Shown piece by piece: positions 1-7,233 of a DNA stretch of 14,893 nucleotides. The translations under genes and the position numbers were made by a program. The DNA comes from an uncultured Flavobacteriales bacterium (GTDB lineage: Bacteria > Bacteroidota > Bacteroidia > CAIKAF01), in assembly GCA_937925455.1 (NCBI GenBank), contig CALEWF010000275.1, forward strand, positions 1-14,893, given 5' to 3'. Each line of letters opens with the position of its first letter. Within the stretch, counting starts at the first letter, position 1. Below the pieces are notes generated by a model, which worked only from the letters and a program-made list of their open reading frames with translations, had not been told where the DNA came from and did not search any database.

Positions 1-213
1 TTCGTTTGATAAATCAACAGAATAAGTTTGAGGAACAATATTGTATTTATTTGAAATTTCCTCTGCAATGGATTTTAATTTTTCTTTGTTTCTTGCAACT
101 ATAATTGGTTCTATACCAAGTTTTGCAAGTTCTAATGCAAATGCCTTTCCAATTCCTGATGAACCACCAGTTACTATTGCTTTATTTCCATATTTGTTTT
201 TTAAATTTTTCAT
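1..213 (-). CDS. SDR-family NAD(P)-dependent oxidoreductase, N-terminal fragment
   Basis: Only the first 71 codons are present; the gene runs off the left edge. It starts at the ATG at 213-211. Residues 15-22 read TGGSSGIG, the glycine-rich dinucleotide-binding motif of classical short-chain dehydrogenases. It sits after the first beta strand (KAIV), is followed by a helix, and then by a second strand ending VARNKEKL. The basic residue after that strand (R41) suggests NADP(H) rather than NAD(H). VDLS near residue 66 fits the conserved Asp that contacts the adenine. The catalytic Ser/Tyr/Lys lie outside the window, so the substrate cannot be inferred. The gene is divergent from tdh with about 80 bases between the starts. 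Family assignment is firm; function within the family is open. Confidence 0.85.
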   Translation of the reverse strand, partial: MKNLKNKYGNKAIVTGGSSGIGKAFALELAKLGIEPIIVARNKEKLKSIAEEISNKYNIVPQTYSVDLSNE

Positions 214-244
214 TTTGAGTTTGCTTTATATAACTAAACAAACG

Positions 245-275
245 TTTAGCAATTGATTAAAAAAAGGTAAGTTCG
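245..275 (+). promoter_or_regulatory. Possible Bacteroidota-type promoter for tdh
   Basis: TTTA at 245-248 is followed after 19 bases by TAAGTTCG at 268-275. The phylum consensus is TTTG-N19-TAnnTTTG, so each box has one mismatch. A transcript starting about 5-7 bases downstream would leave a leader of about 11 bases before the ATG at 293 and would exclude the GTG at 278. This is pattern matching only and weak. Confidence 0.3.
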
Positions 276-292
276 TTGTGAAAATAGCGGAT

Positions 293-1237
293 ATGAAAAA
301 AGATACCATTCTTGTACTTGGCAGTGGTGGGCAAATAGGAACAGAATTAATCACTGCATTACGAAATTCGTACGGTACTTCACAAGTTATTGCTTCAGAT
401 ATAAAACCCAACACGAATGATACCGGTCCGTATGAAATTATCAATGTGCTTGATAAAGCTCGAATAGCTGAAGTGATAGATAAATATAAAGTAACTCAGG
501 TTTATCTCCTAGCAGCTATGTTATCAGCTACCGGCGAAAAATTTCCTGAAAAGGCGTGGGAACTAAATATGAATAGCTTGTTTTATCTATTAGATATGGC
601 TCGTGAAAAGCGATTTGACAAGCTGTATTGGCCAAGTAGCATTGCTGTATTTGGACCTACAACCCCCAGAATAGAAACGCCTCAGCATACCATCACCGAG
701 CCTACTACAATTTATGGAATAAGTAAACTAGCCGGTGAACGTTTGTGTGAATGGTATTTTTTAAAACATGGAGTAGATGTGCGTAGTATCCGTTATCCCG
801 GTCTTATTAGCTACACAGCTCCACCCGGTGGAGGAACTACCGATTATGCAGTAGATATTTTCCACCAAGCTATTAAAAACGGTTTTTACACCAGTTTTTT
901 AAGTGCCGGCACTCGTTTACCCATGATGTATATGCCCGATGCTATACGAGCAACCATGGAAATAATGGATGCACCAGCCGAAAACATAAAAATACGTTCC
1001 AGTTATAATTTATCTGCGTTTAGTTTTACTCCGGCCGAGTTAGCCCACGAAATTCGTCAATACATACCCGATTTTCAAGTATTTTACAAACCCGATTTTC
1101 GTCAGCAAATTGCTGATTCATGGCCACAAAGCATTGATGATACTGAAGCCAGAAAAGATTGGGGTTGGAAGCCTCAATATACACTTCCTGCCATGGTAAA
1201 AGATATGTTAGATAATTTAAAGAAGCAGTTGAAATAA
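293..1237 (+). CDS. tdh: L-threonine 3-dehydrogenase, GalE-like (extended SDR) type
   Basis: Oxidises L-threonine to 2-amino-3-ketobutyrate with NAD+, the first step of threonine breakdown to glycine and acetyl-CoA in the cytoplasm. Numbered from an in-frame upstream GTG at 278, the NAD-binding motif GSGGQIG is at 15-21. An acidic residue (D41, in IASD) ends strand 2, as expected for NAD preference. Ser120/121 (WPSSIAVFGP) and Y146-x3-K150 (YGISK) supply the catalytic residues. The RYPGLIS and PPGGGTTDYAVDIF segments, and a C-terminal DFRQ-IADSWP-SIDD-A-DWGW stretch, are those I associate with bacterial SDR-type threonine dehydrogenases of about 310-320 residues. I chose ATG 293 (314 aa) because family members start only a few residues before the first strand. 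GTG 278 has a better AGG-like upstream sequence and would add 5 residues. No glycine C-acetyltransferase gene is visible beside it. Confidence 0.9.
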   Translation: MKKDTILVLGSGGQIGTELITALRNSYGTSQVIASDIKPNTNDTGPYEIINVLDKARIAEVIDKYKVTQVYLLAAMLSATGEKFPEKAWELNMNSLFYLLDMAREKRFDKLYWPSSIAVFGPTTPRIETPQHTITEPTTIYGISKLAGERLCEWYFLKHGVDVRSIRYPGLISYTAPPGGGTTDYAVDIFHQAIKNGFYTSFLSAGTRLPMMYMPDAIRATMEIMDAPAENIKIRSSYNLSAFSFTPAELAHEIRQYIPDFQVFYKPDFRQQIADSWPQSIDDTEARKDWGWKPQYTLPAMVKDMLDNLKKQLK

Positions 1238-1414
1238 ATAGCGTAATATAAACCCCAAATTGACATTAGAATTTAATCATATTGTATTAAAAGGGGGGCG
1301 GAGAAACAAGCAACCGCCACATTGTTCAATTACGAATTATCATTTATCAATCATGAATTACAAATACAATACAATCAATACATTTTCAAATTAATTCATC
1401 CGCCCCAAAGGGCG

Positions 1415-1563
1415 GACTGCTGCGGATGGAAGTGAAAAGCTCGCAGGGGCGAAGCCCACAGGGCATCGGGGTAGCGGGGCTGAGGGCACGTAGACCCCGC
1501 TACCCCGATGCCCTGTGTGGCTGAGCCCCGAGGACTTGTAACGTACAGCCGCTTGAAGCAGCC
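1415..1563 (+). repeat. GC-rich structured repeat, copy A
   Basis: A GC-rich island in an otherwise AT-rich gap between the convergent tdh and cargo genes. It shares three blocks with copy B (6956-7103, opposite orientation): 1415-1453 (36 of 39 identical), 1474-1495 (21 of 22) and 1530-1563 (32 of 34). Between the blocks the sequence differs, but in this copy it forms a long hairpin. A perfect 23-bp stem pairs 1457-1479 with 1495-1517 around a 15-base loop. It extends through 1446-1456 with 1519-1529, with one bulged base and a GA/GA mismatch. The ends can also pair (CTGC 1417-1420 with GCAG 1558-1561; GCGG 1422-1425 with CCGC 1549-1552). A separate small hairpin, CCGCCC/GGGCGG, lies just upstream at 1400-1415. 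No protein is encoded. The rest of the gap (1238-1399) shows only an AT-rich stretch with a G6 run at 1293-1298 and a 5-bp GGCGG/CCGCC inverted repeat at 1297-1318. Confidence 0.85.
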
Positions 1564-1595
1564 TATTATCAATACACTAATGACACTTTTGGGAT

Positions 1596-1638
1596 AAAAT
1601 AAAAAACCCTATGATATTCTCATCAGGTTTTTTATTTT
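1596..1638. terminator. Bidirectional intrinsic terminator between tdh and the T9SS cargo gene
   Basis: An imperfect inverted repeat of about 19 bases per arm (1596-1614 and 1620-1638) surrounds a 5-base loop (1615-1619). The arms are A6 plus CC on the left and GG plus T6 on the right. An RNA read in either direction would therefore form a hairpin ending in a U run. It begins about 20 bases past the stop of the minus-strand cargo gene and also faces tdh from the other side. Confidence 0.7.
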
Positions 1639-1659
1639 ATGATTTCGTTTTTGATAATT

Positions 1660-3114
1660 CTATCTTTTAATCATAGGTTGTTGAATTATTTTATCGTTGC
1701 TGATAAGTTGCAGGAAATAAACACCCGGTGCAAGGTCATCAACCATGAATATGGTATTTGCAGTATTACTATTCAAGTTGGTTGATTTTATCAATTTTCC
1801 TTCCATTGAGTAAACATGTAATTTTTCAAAGGCATTATTGTATGTGGATGGAATAATTACATAATTATCAGCCGGATTAGGGTAGAATAATAAAGATGAA
1901 GTTAACTCTTCATTCATTCCAACAAATGGATTAACAATCACTGTACGACAAATGCTTGCTTCGCAACCTGCGGTACCGATTACGGTTAAGCAAACTGTAA
2001 ATGTATCAGCTGAAGTATAGGTATGTGTTGGGTTTTGAAGAGTAGAAGTGTTTCCATCCCCAAAATCCCAAAACCAGGAAGTACCACCCGTTGAGTTGTC
2101 AATAAATTGAACATTAAATCCAGAAACATTACTATTAAAATTAGGAATAGGGTATGATCCTATTGTAATATTACTACCATTATCAGTGCCTGTTACAGCA
2201 GGATCAGAAGAAACTACTCTTATCCTGTATCCGGTTCCGGATGTTGTTGTTGGTGGAATAATACCTGTTATTGAACCAGACGTTGTTGAATTTATACTAC
2301 CAATATTTACAGCTGATGCAAAAGAACCCAAAGCATCAGATAATTCAGCAGTAAAATTATTAGATGAATTAAAAGTACCATTTGCAACATAGGTTACTAT
2401 TATAGAATCTCCTGGACAAAGGGTATCTGACGAAATAGATGTAGTAGTAATAGAATTTGTAACGGCAGTGGTACCGATAATAGTAATTTCATCTATGGAA
2501 AGTGGTGGATCTGAAGCGCTGAATGATAAATTATTTACAAATCGAAACCCAAAACGCAAGGTGGCCTGATTGTCCCAAATAGCATTCGTTTGGGTTAATA
2601 CTTGCCAAGATGAAACATTATAAATGTTTCCTAACTGTAGCTGCCAGGTTGAGCCACCATCTGTACTATAATACAATTCGCCATAGGTGGCAGAAGAACC
2701 GGCACACAAATAATAACAAGAAAAAGTAACGTTGGTATATCCAATGGTTGAAATATCACTGGTCATTTTGGCAAAGTAATTTTGATTGCTATTACAAAAC
2801 ATGCCACCATCAGAAGCCAAAAAATTAGAATTACTAATACCCGCAGCTTCGGCATCTATGTTTACTAAGTGTAAATATTTACTGTTGGGACTACCTGTTA
2901 CTGCGCCTGGTTGATTGGGTGTACTAGCTACTGAAGTAGAAAACCCAAAACAAGGCTCGTTAAATGAGCCACCAGTATAACTGTTATTCACCACCCAGTG
3001 ATTATATCCACTGCTAGTAGAAGCAACATCCGAAGAATTAAGTGTGAATGTGTGTGTGGCGCCATTAAAATTTTCTGAATACAAGGTGGTTTGCGAATTC
3101 AATTTTGTCAGCAA
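1660..3114 (-). CDS. Secreted protein with PKD domain and T9SS type A C-terminal sorting domain
   Basis: Probable extracellular or surface protein exported by Sec and then by the type IX system. On the 484-residue reading, residues 1-215 form a beta-rich N-terminal region of the lectin/MAM-like kind (SENFNG near the start, ELYYSTDGGSTW, LSIDEITI). Residues 216-320 look like an Ig-like domain (CPGDSIIVTY). Residues 321-395 are a PKD domain with WDFGDG at 349-354. Residues 407-484 are a sorting domain (FYPNPA, then LAPGVYFLQL, basic C-terminus). No enzymatic residues are evident, so this is probably binding or adhesion. The start is a problem. The listed start is a TTG at 3114, but the open frame continues to about 3151 with a signal-peptide-like stretch (SILVSSGLLL) and no ATG. 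An ATG at 3154-3152 is out of frame and would join this stretch if the A6 tract at 3151-3146 had five A. The true gene start is therefore probably 3154 with a one-base frameshift. Confidence 0.85.
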   Translation of the reverse strand: MLTKLNSQTTLYSENFNGATHTFTLNSSDVASTSSGYNHWVVNNSYTGGSFNEPCFGFSTSVASTPNQPGAVTGSPNSKYLHLVNIDAEAAGISNSNFLASDGGMFCNSNQNYFAKMTSDISTIGYTNVTFSCYYLCAGSSATYGELYYSTDGGSTWQLQLGNIYNVSSWQVLTQTNAIWDNQATLRFGFRFVNNLSFSASDPPLSIDEITIIGTTAVTNSITTTSISSDTLCPGDSIIVTYVANGTFNSSNNFTAELSDALGSFASAVNIGSINSTTSGSITGIIPPTTTSGTGYRIRVVSSDPAVTGTDNGSNITIGSYPIPNFNSNVSGFNVQFIDNSTGGTSWFWDFGDGNTSTLQNPTHTYTSADTFTVCLTVIGTAGCEASICRTVIVNPFVGMNEELTSSLLFYPNPADNYVIIPSTYNNAFEKLHVYSMEGKLIKSTNLNSNTANTIFMVDDLAPGVYFLQLISNDKIIQQPMIKR

Positions 3115-3222
3115 CAGCCCACTTGAAACTAAAATGGAGTAGTGATTTTTTCATATTCATGTAATTTTTAATTCTTTACTAAGTAATAAAATTTTAGTTA
3201 AAAAACAAATGATTTTTTTTGC

Positions 3223-3522
3223 TCAATTCAAAGAAGGTTGTGGAATAGCAAAAGAGGGACTTTCATGAAAAGCCAATTCATGAATCAGCAACTCCATGTA
3301 TTGATACAAAGGCATTTTTTGAAGTACTTCCTTTACCATTCGCATGCTTTCTGATTGTATTACAATCCACAACCGAGTGCGGTCGGCAGAAAGTGCATAG
3401 GTTGTAATAATTCCTTTTTCCATCAGCTTATTTACTATCATGCGTTGCTGTGGAATACGGGTAATAAAATCATCATCCAGAGTTTCTGGAAACTGAATAT
3501 CAACTAAATAATTTCTTTTCAT
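3223..3522 (-). CDS. Small muconolactone delta-isomerase-like protein (ferredoxin-like fold)
   Basis: A 99-residue protein from the ATG at 3522-3520. It opens with a strand (RNYLVDIQFPE), then a helix with QQRMIVNKLMEKGII, a hairpin TYALSADRTRLWIVIQSES, a second helix MVKEVLQKMPLY and a final strand MELLIHELAF. This beta-alpha-beta-beta-alpha-beta pattern resembles muconolactone isomerase/YCII-like dimeric alpha-beta barrel proteins. The frame stays open upstream to about 3603, which would add 27 residues, but that part does not look like the family and the fold starts at the chosen Met. There is no catechol-degradation neighbour, so the name describes a fold and not a reaction. It is divergent from the helicase gene and is followed on the same strand by the cargo gene about 70 bases away. 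Confidence 0.7.
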   Translation of the reverse strand: MKRNYLVDIQFPETLDDDFITRIPQQRMIVNKLMEKGIITTYALSADRTRLWIVIQSESMRMVKEVLQKMPLYQYMELLIHELAFHESPSFAIPQPSLN

Positions 3523-3698
3523 ACATTTTGTTTTTATGGTTGCCCTTGCTGCACAAACCTGTTGCCAATTTGAAAATTTATTTAATAGGCTTACATCAAA
3601 CAACGAGACACTTTATTATTAAGTTTTGAACAAATTTTTGCTTTTATCAGCTGGTTTAAATCATTCTTTATAATCTTGCAGATGCTAATATTGATTAC

Positions 3699-5633
3699 TT
3701 GGTTGCAAAGTTAAATGAAGAAGTGCGCAGCTATTTGGAGCATCTGCGTAGATTACTGGATATTGAAAAACAAGAAGAATATCGCCAGATTGGTGAATAT
3801 TTAAAAAACACACCGCTTCACCTTCGGGTTAAATCTGGCTTTAGTTGGTTCCCTTTATTAATTCAAGAAACCGGTTATGGATTAGGTGATTATCCATTTG
3901 TAATTGTTGAAAGAACACAACATTTAGAGGTTGAACATGCTTTTCAGGGAGGCAAACAAGTACGCTTATTTTCCGGGCATAATGAAATAGATTGGTATAT
4001 CAACGGTACAGTGCATTACGTTGATAAAAATCACATGAATATTTATTTTTTCGCCGATGACCTACCTGACTGGATAAATGATGGAAAAATTGGAGTGGAT
4101 CTGTTGTTTGATGATCGCTCGTATCGCGAAATGGATGCAGCTATCAAGGAAGCTATTGGTGATAAGAACAACCGCTTGGCATATTTACTTAATGTATGTT
4201 TTGGCAAACAAGCTCCTAAACAGCTTAAAGCTGATAAAATTTCGCATCCTTATCTTAATTCGTCACAACTACACGCTGTGCAACATGTTTTGAATGCAGA
4301 AGATTTGTCAATTATTCATGGTCCCCCCGGAACAGGCAAAACAACCACGCTGGTGGCGGCCATTGTAGAATTAAGCAAAAAAGAAAAACCAATACTGGTT
4401 ACGGCGCCCAGCAATGCAGCTACCGATCATATTACCCTTGAGCTTGGTAAAGAAGGTTTAAAAGTAGTGAGGGTAGGAAATTTATCCAGAATGGATGACC
4501 AAATTCTTCCTTTTACACTTGAATATCTAATAGCATCTCATTCACGAGCCAGCGAACTAAATAGCTATAAAAAAAAAGCCGATGAAATGCGGCGAATGGC
4601 AAGCAAATACAAACGAAATTTTGGCAAAGAAGAACGCATGCAGCGTGATTTACTGTACAAAGAAGCTAGGGCGATCAGTACCGAAGCTCGTTTGCTCGAA
4701 GAATACATGATAGACGATATTTTGCAAATGGCCGATGTGATTACCGCCACGCCGGTAGGCCTTCAAACAAAGTATCTTGAAGGCCGGCGTTTCTCTACGG
4801 TGGTTATGGACGAAGCATCGCAGTCGTTATTACCGGCTACATTAATTCCGATGCTAAAGGCAGATAAACTGATTATGGCAGGTGACCCATTTCAACTTCC
4901 ACCCACCGTTAAATCTATGGATGCCCAAAAAAGAGGGCTTCAAACCACCTTGATGGATATTTGCTTAAAGAATATTCCTGAATCTTTTAGCTTACTAAAT
5001 GTGCAATATCGTATGCACGAAGCCATCATGGAGTTTTCTAACCGGTGGTTTTACGAAAACAAGCTGTTTGCTCATCCTACTATAGCTCAACGTTCTCTTG
5101 GTTTTTCTGAAGATAAGTTTCCGCCATTCTTATTTATTGATACGGCAGGTACCGGCTTTGAAGAGCAAATGAATCCTGAATCGCGGAGTTTATTTAATGA
5201 AGGAGAAATTGGATTGGTAAAACAAATTCTGAGTGAATTGCTCGAAGTTTCTAAAGAAGGAAAAATTCCTTCTGTTGCGGTGATAGCTCCTTATCGAGAG
5301 CAGGTTTTGAAGTTGCAGGAAGAATTATTTTCAGATACTGTTTTTAAGCAATTATTTTCCATTGATACGATTGATTCATTTCAGGGGCAAGAACGTGATG
5401 TTGTTATTATAAGTTTGGTAAGAAGCAATGAACGGGGAGAAATTGGTTTTTTACAAGACTATCGCCGTATGAACGTAGCAATGACCCGGGCAAAAAAATG
5501 CCTGATTATGATTGGCGACAGTGCCACATTGGCAAATGATCATTATTACCAATCCTTACTAGAGTATGTAGATGAAAAAGGTGCTTACCGATCAGCTTGG
5601 GAATATTTTAGAAATGGCATTAATTCTCTTTAA
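3699..5633 (+). CDS. Upf1/IGHMBP2-like superfamily 1 DNA/RNA helicase
   Basis: ATP-dependent SF1B helicase acting on nucleic acid in the cytoplasm. All core motifs are visible in the 644-residue reading: Q motif (NSSQ ending at 190), Walker A GPPGTGKTT (208-216), motif Ia TAPSNAATD, motif II VMDEASQ (369-375), motif III AGDPFQLPPT (394-403), motif IV QYRMH (436-440), motif V DSFQGQERDVV and motif VI NVAMTRAKK. A basic, possibly coiled insertion (about 285-335) between Ia and II fits the 1B subdomain region. The N-terminal 180 residues match the beta-barrel/stalk layout of bacterial IGHMBP2-type proteins. No in-frame ATG exists at the 5' end: a stop lies at 3657-3659 and the candidates are TTG 3699 and GTG 3723, the latter preceded by GAAGAA. 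A TATAATCTTG sequence at 3669-3678 could be its promoter. It converges on pgk with 21 bases between the stops. The specific cellular role is unknown. Confidence 0.88.
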   Translation: MVAKLNEEVRSYLEHLRRLLDIEKQEEYRQIGEYLKNTPLHLRVKSGFSWFPLLIQETGYGLGDYPFVIVERTQHLEVEHAFQGGKQVRLFSGHNEIDWYINGTVHYVDKNHMNIYFFADDLPDWINDGKIGVDLLFDDRSYREMDAAIKEAIGDKNNRLAYLLNVCFGKQAPKQLKADKISHPYLNSSQLHAVQHVLNAEDLSIIHGPPGTGKTTTLVAAIVELSKKEKPILVTAPSNAATDHITLELGKEGLKVVRVGNLSRMDDQILPFTLEYLIASHSRASELNSYKKKADEMRRMASKYKRNFGKEERMQRDLLYKEARAISTEARLLEEYMIDDILQMADVITATPVGLQTKYLEGRRFSTVVMDEASQSLLPATLIPMLKADKLIMAGDPFQLPPTVKSMDAQKRGLQTTLMDICLKNIPESFSLLNVQYRMHEAIMEFSNRWFYENKLFAHPTIAQRSLGFSEDKFPPFLFIDTAGTGFEEQMNPESRSLFNEGEIGLVKQILSELLEVSKEGKIPSVAVIAPYREQVLKLQEELFSDTVFKQLFSIDTIDSFQGQERDVVIISLVRSNERGEIGFLQDYRRMNVAMTRAKKCLIMIGDSATLANDHYYQSLLEYVDEKGAYRSAWEYFRNGINSL

Positions 5634-5654
5634 CTTTTAAACTTTTATATTCTA

Positions 5655-6848
5655 TTAACTTTCAATAGCTGCTATTCCGGGTAATTTAATACCTTCCATA
5701 AATTCCAGCATGGCTCCTCCGCCGGTGGAAACATAACTGATGGATGTTGCTAAATTAAATTTATTGACGGCAGCTACAGAGTCTCCTCCGCCAACCAGCG
5801 AAAATGCTCCTTTTTCAGTAGCATCTGCTATGGCTATTCCAATCATTTGAGTGCCTTTTTGAAAAGTTTCCATTTCAAAAACTCCCATTGGTCCATTCCA
5901 TAAAATAGTTTTGGCAGAAAGAATTACCTGCTGATATTGCTCAATGGCTTTAGGCCCGATATCCAATCCCATAAAACCCGGTTCAATTTGGTAGGTGTTC
6001 ATCACCCTGATAATACCATCTTCTCCAAATTTATCAGAGCAAACAGAATCAATCGGAAGGTGAACTTTCACCCCATGTTTTTCGCACAAGTCCAAAATAT
6101 TTTTGGCATCTTCCAGCATTTCATTTTCAACCAGCGAATTACCCACCTGGCCTCCTTGTGCTTTGATAAATGTAAATACCATCCCACCTCCAATGATGAA
6201 ATGGTCAACTTTATCAGCCAGGTTTTTTAGGATATTAATTTTGGAAGAAACCTTTGCTCCGCCTATAATGGCTACATATGGCCGTTCAATATTTTCAAGA
6301 ACCCTTCCAATGTTTTTTACTTCTTCAGCCATAAGAAATCCTAAAGCTTTGCGGTCCTTAAAAAACTCGGCTATAACAGCCGTAGATGCATGCCTGCGAT
6401 GAGCAGTACCAAAAGCATCATTGATATAAAAATTGCCCAATGAAGCCAATTGTTGTGAAAACAAGGTGTCTCCTTTTTCTTCTTCTACATGAAATCGTAA
6501 ATTTTCAAGCAATAATACTTCTCCGGGTTTTAATTGGGCAGCCGCCTCTTCAGCTTGCGGTCCCACGCAGTCGGGTGCAAAATGAATGACTGAATTGGGC
6601 AGCAAAGCCTGCAATGTAGGCAACACATGTTTTAATGAGTATTTTTCGTCAAATCCTCCTTTAGGACGCCCCAAGTGCGACATCAAAATTGCACTTCCTC
6701 CATCATCCAATACTTTACGTATGGTAGGAACAGCAGCCCGAATGCGAGTATCATCGGTTACTTCATATTTTTCATTCAGCGGAACGTTAAAATCTACCCG
6801 AATAAGGGCTTTTACATTTTTAAAATTAATATCCCCGATTGTTTTCAT
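5655..6848 (-). CDS. pgk: Phosphoglycerate kinase
   Basis: Transfers phosphate from 1,3-bisphosphoglycerate to ADP, giving ATP and 3-phosphoglycerate, in cytoplasmic glycolysis and, in reverse, gluconeogenesis. The 397-residue protein has the normal bacterial length. The N-terminal domain carries RVDFNVPL (17-24), the substrate-binding SHLGRPKG (57-64) and NDAFGTAHRRHAST (143-156). The nucleotide domain carries GGAKVSSK (196-203), the WNGPMGVFE segment and, near the C-terminus, GGGDSVAAV followed by STGGGAMLEF. No key residue looks missing. The ATG at 6848 is the first Met of the conserved start. A -7-like box lies 18 bases upstream. No terminator hairpin is visible in the 21-base gap to the convergent helicase. 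Confidence 0.98.
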   Translation of the reverse strand: MKTIGDINFKNVKALIRVDFNVPLNEKYEVTDDTRIRAAVPTIRKVLDDGGSAILMSHLGRPKGGFDEKYSLKHVLPTLQALLPNSVIHFAPDCVGPQAEEAAAQLKPGEVLLLENLRFHVEEEKGDTLFSQQLASLGNFYINDAFGTAHRRHASTAVIAEFFKDRKALGFLMAEEVKNIGRVLENIERPYVAIIGGAKVSSKINILKNLADKVDHFIIGGGMVFTFIKAQGGQVGNSLVENEMLEDAKNILDLCEKHGVKVHLPIDSVCSDKFGEDGIIRVMNTYQIEPGFMGLDIGPKAIEQYQQVILSAKTILWNGPMGVFEMETFQKGTQMIGIAIADATEKGAFSLVGGGDSVAAVNKFNLATSISYVSTGGGAMLEFMEGIKLPGIAAIES

Positions 6849-6866
6849 AGGCTTTAATTACGATAG

Positions 6867-6874
6867 CAAAAGTA
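6867..6874 (-). promoter_or_regulatory. -7 promoter element of pgk
   Basis: Read on the minus strand this is TACTTTTG, a full match to the Bacteroidota -7 consensus TAnnTTTG. It lies 18 bases before the pgk ATG, which implies a leader of roughly 12 bases. No TTTG-like -33 box is seen 19 bases further upstream. Support is therefore moderate. Confidence 0.45.
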
Positions 6875-6955
6875 ACCAAATAGAGTTTTCTCTGGATAAT
6901 TGTTTAGATTTCAGTAGTAAATCATCTATTCGCAATAAATATTTTAGAATAATCT

Positions 6956-7103
6956 GGCTGCTTAAAGCGGCTGTCCGTTACAAGTCCTCGTCGCTCATGC
7001 ACGCATCGCATAGTCGCAGCGGTGTCTTCGTGCCCTCAGCCCCGCAGCTCCTTGCGTTGCGGCATTCGCTCCTGCGGGCTTTCCACTTCCATCCGCAGCA
7101 GTC
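6956..7103 (-). repeat. GC-rich structured repeat, copy B (inverted relative to copy A)
   Basis: Second copy of the repeat at 1415-1563, read on the minus strand, 148 bases long. The conserved blocks are 7065-7103, 7024-7045 and 6956-6989. The variable arms (7046-7064 and 6990-7023) have almost the same lengths as in copy A (19 and 34 against 20 and 34) but different sequence. They still pair with each other, imperfectly: ATGC with GCAT, CGCA with TGCG twice, and GCGG with CCGC. The same end pairing (CTGC/GCAG, GCGG/CCGC) is kept. It lies in the divergent pgk/holB gap, so it cannot be a terminator for either gene. The rest of this gap (6849-7233) holds the two promoters and a C8 run at 7135-7142. 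A long plus-strand frame through it is an accident of pgk antisense plus the GC-rich repeat. Confidence 0.85.
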
Positions 7104-7196
7104 GGCTACTTATGGGATCGAGAAATACACGATTCCCCCCCCATAAAAATTGAATACAAAGAAAGATGATGTTAGCAATTTTGTATGAATTAGTTT

Positions 7197-7227
7197 TTTA
7201 CCAACTGCAGCTTTTTTGCTACGTTTG
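7197..7227 (+). promoter_or_regulatory. Promoter of holB
   Basis: TTTA at 7197-7200, exactly 19 bases, then TACGTTTG at 7220-7227, a full match to TAnnTTTG. The -33 box has one mismatch. The -7 box ends only 6 bases before the holB ATG at 7234, so the predicted transcript would begin at or almost at the start codon. Confidence 0.55.
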
Positions 7228-7233
7228 TGTATT

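Noticed and set aside
278..292. GTG start for tdh
   Set aside because: It has an AGG-like upstream sequence but adds residues not expected in the family and would lie at the predicted transcription start. ATG 293 is preferred; not excluded.
1446..1529. Rho-independent terminator for tdh
   Set aside because: The hairpin is strong, but no U run follows it, and the related copy B lies upstream of both of its neighbouring genes. A proper terminator is present at 1596-1638.
1415..1563. Integron attC site
   Set aside because: Size and imperfect palindrome fit, but I find no GTTRRRY core at the ends, no cassette gene between copies and no integrase.
2186..2392. Plus-strand open frame inside the T9SS cargo gene
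   Set aside because: Antisense to the Ig-like region, with low-complexity translation and no start context; a shadow of the real gene.
6586..7146. 186-codon plus-strand open frame running from inside pgk through the GC-rich repeat
   Set aside because: Most of it is antisense to pgk and the rest crosses copy B of the repeat. The translation shows no domain, and the composition explains the open frame.
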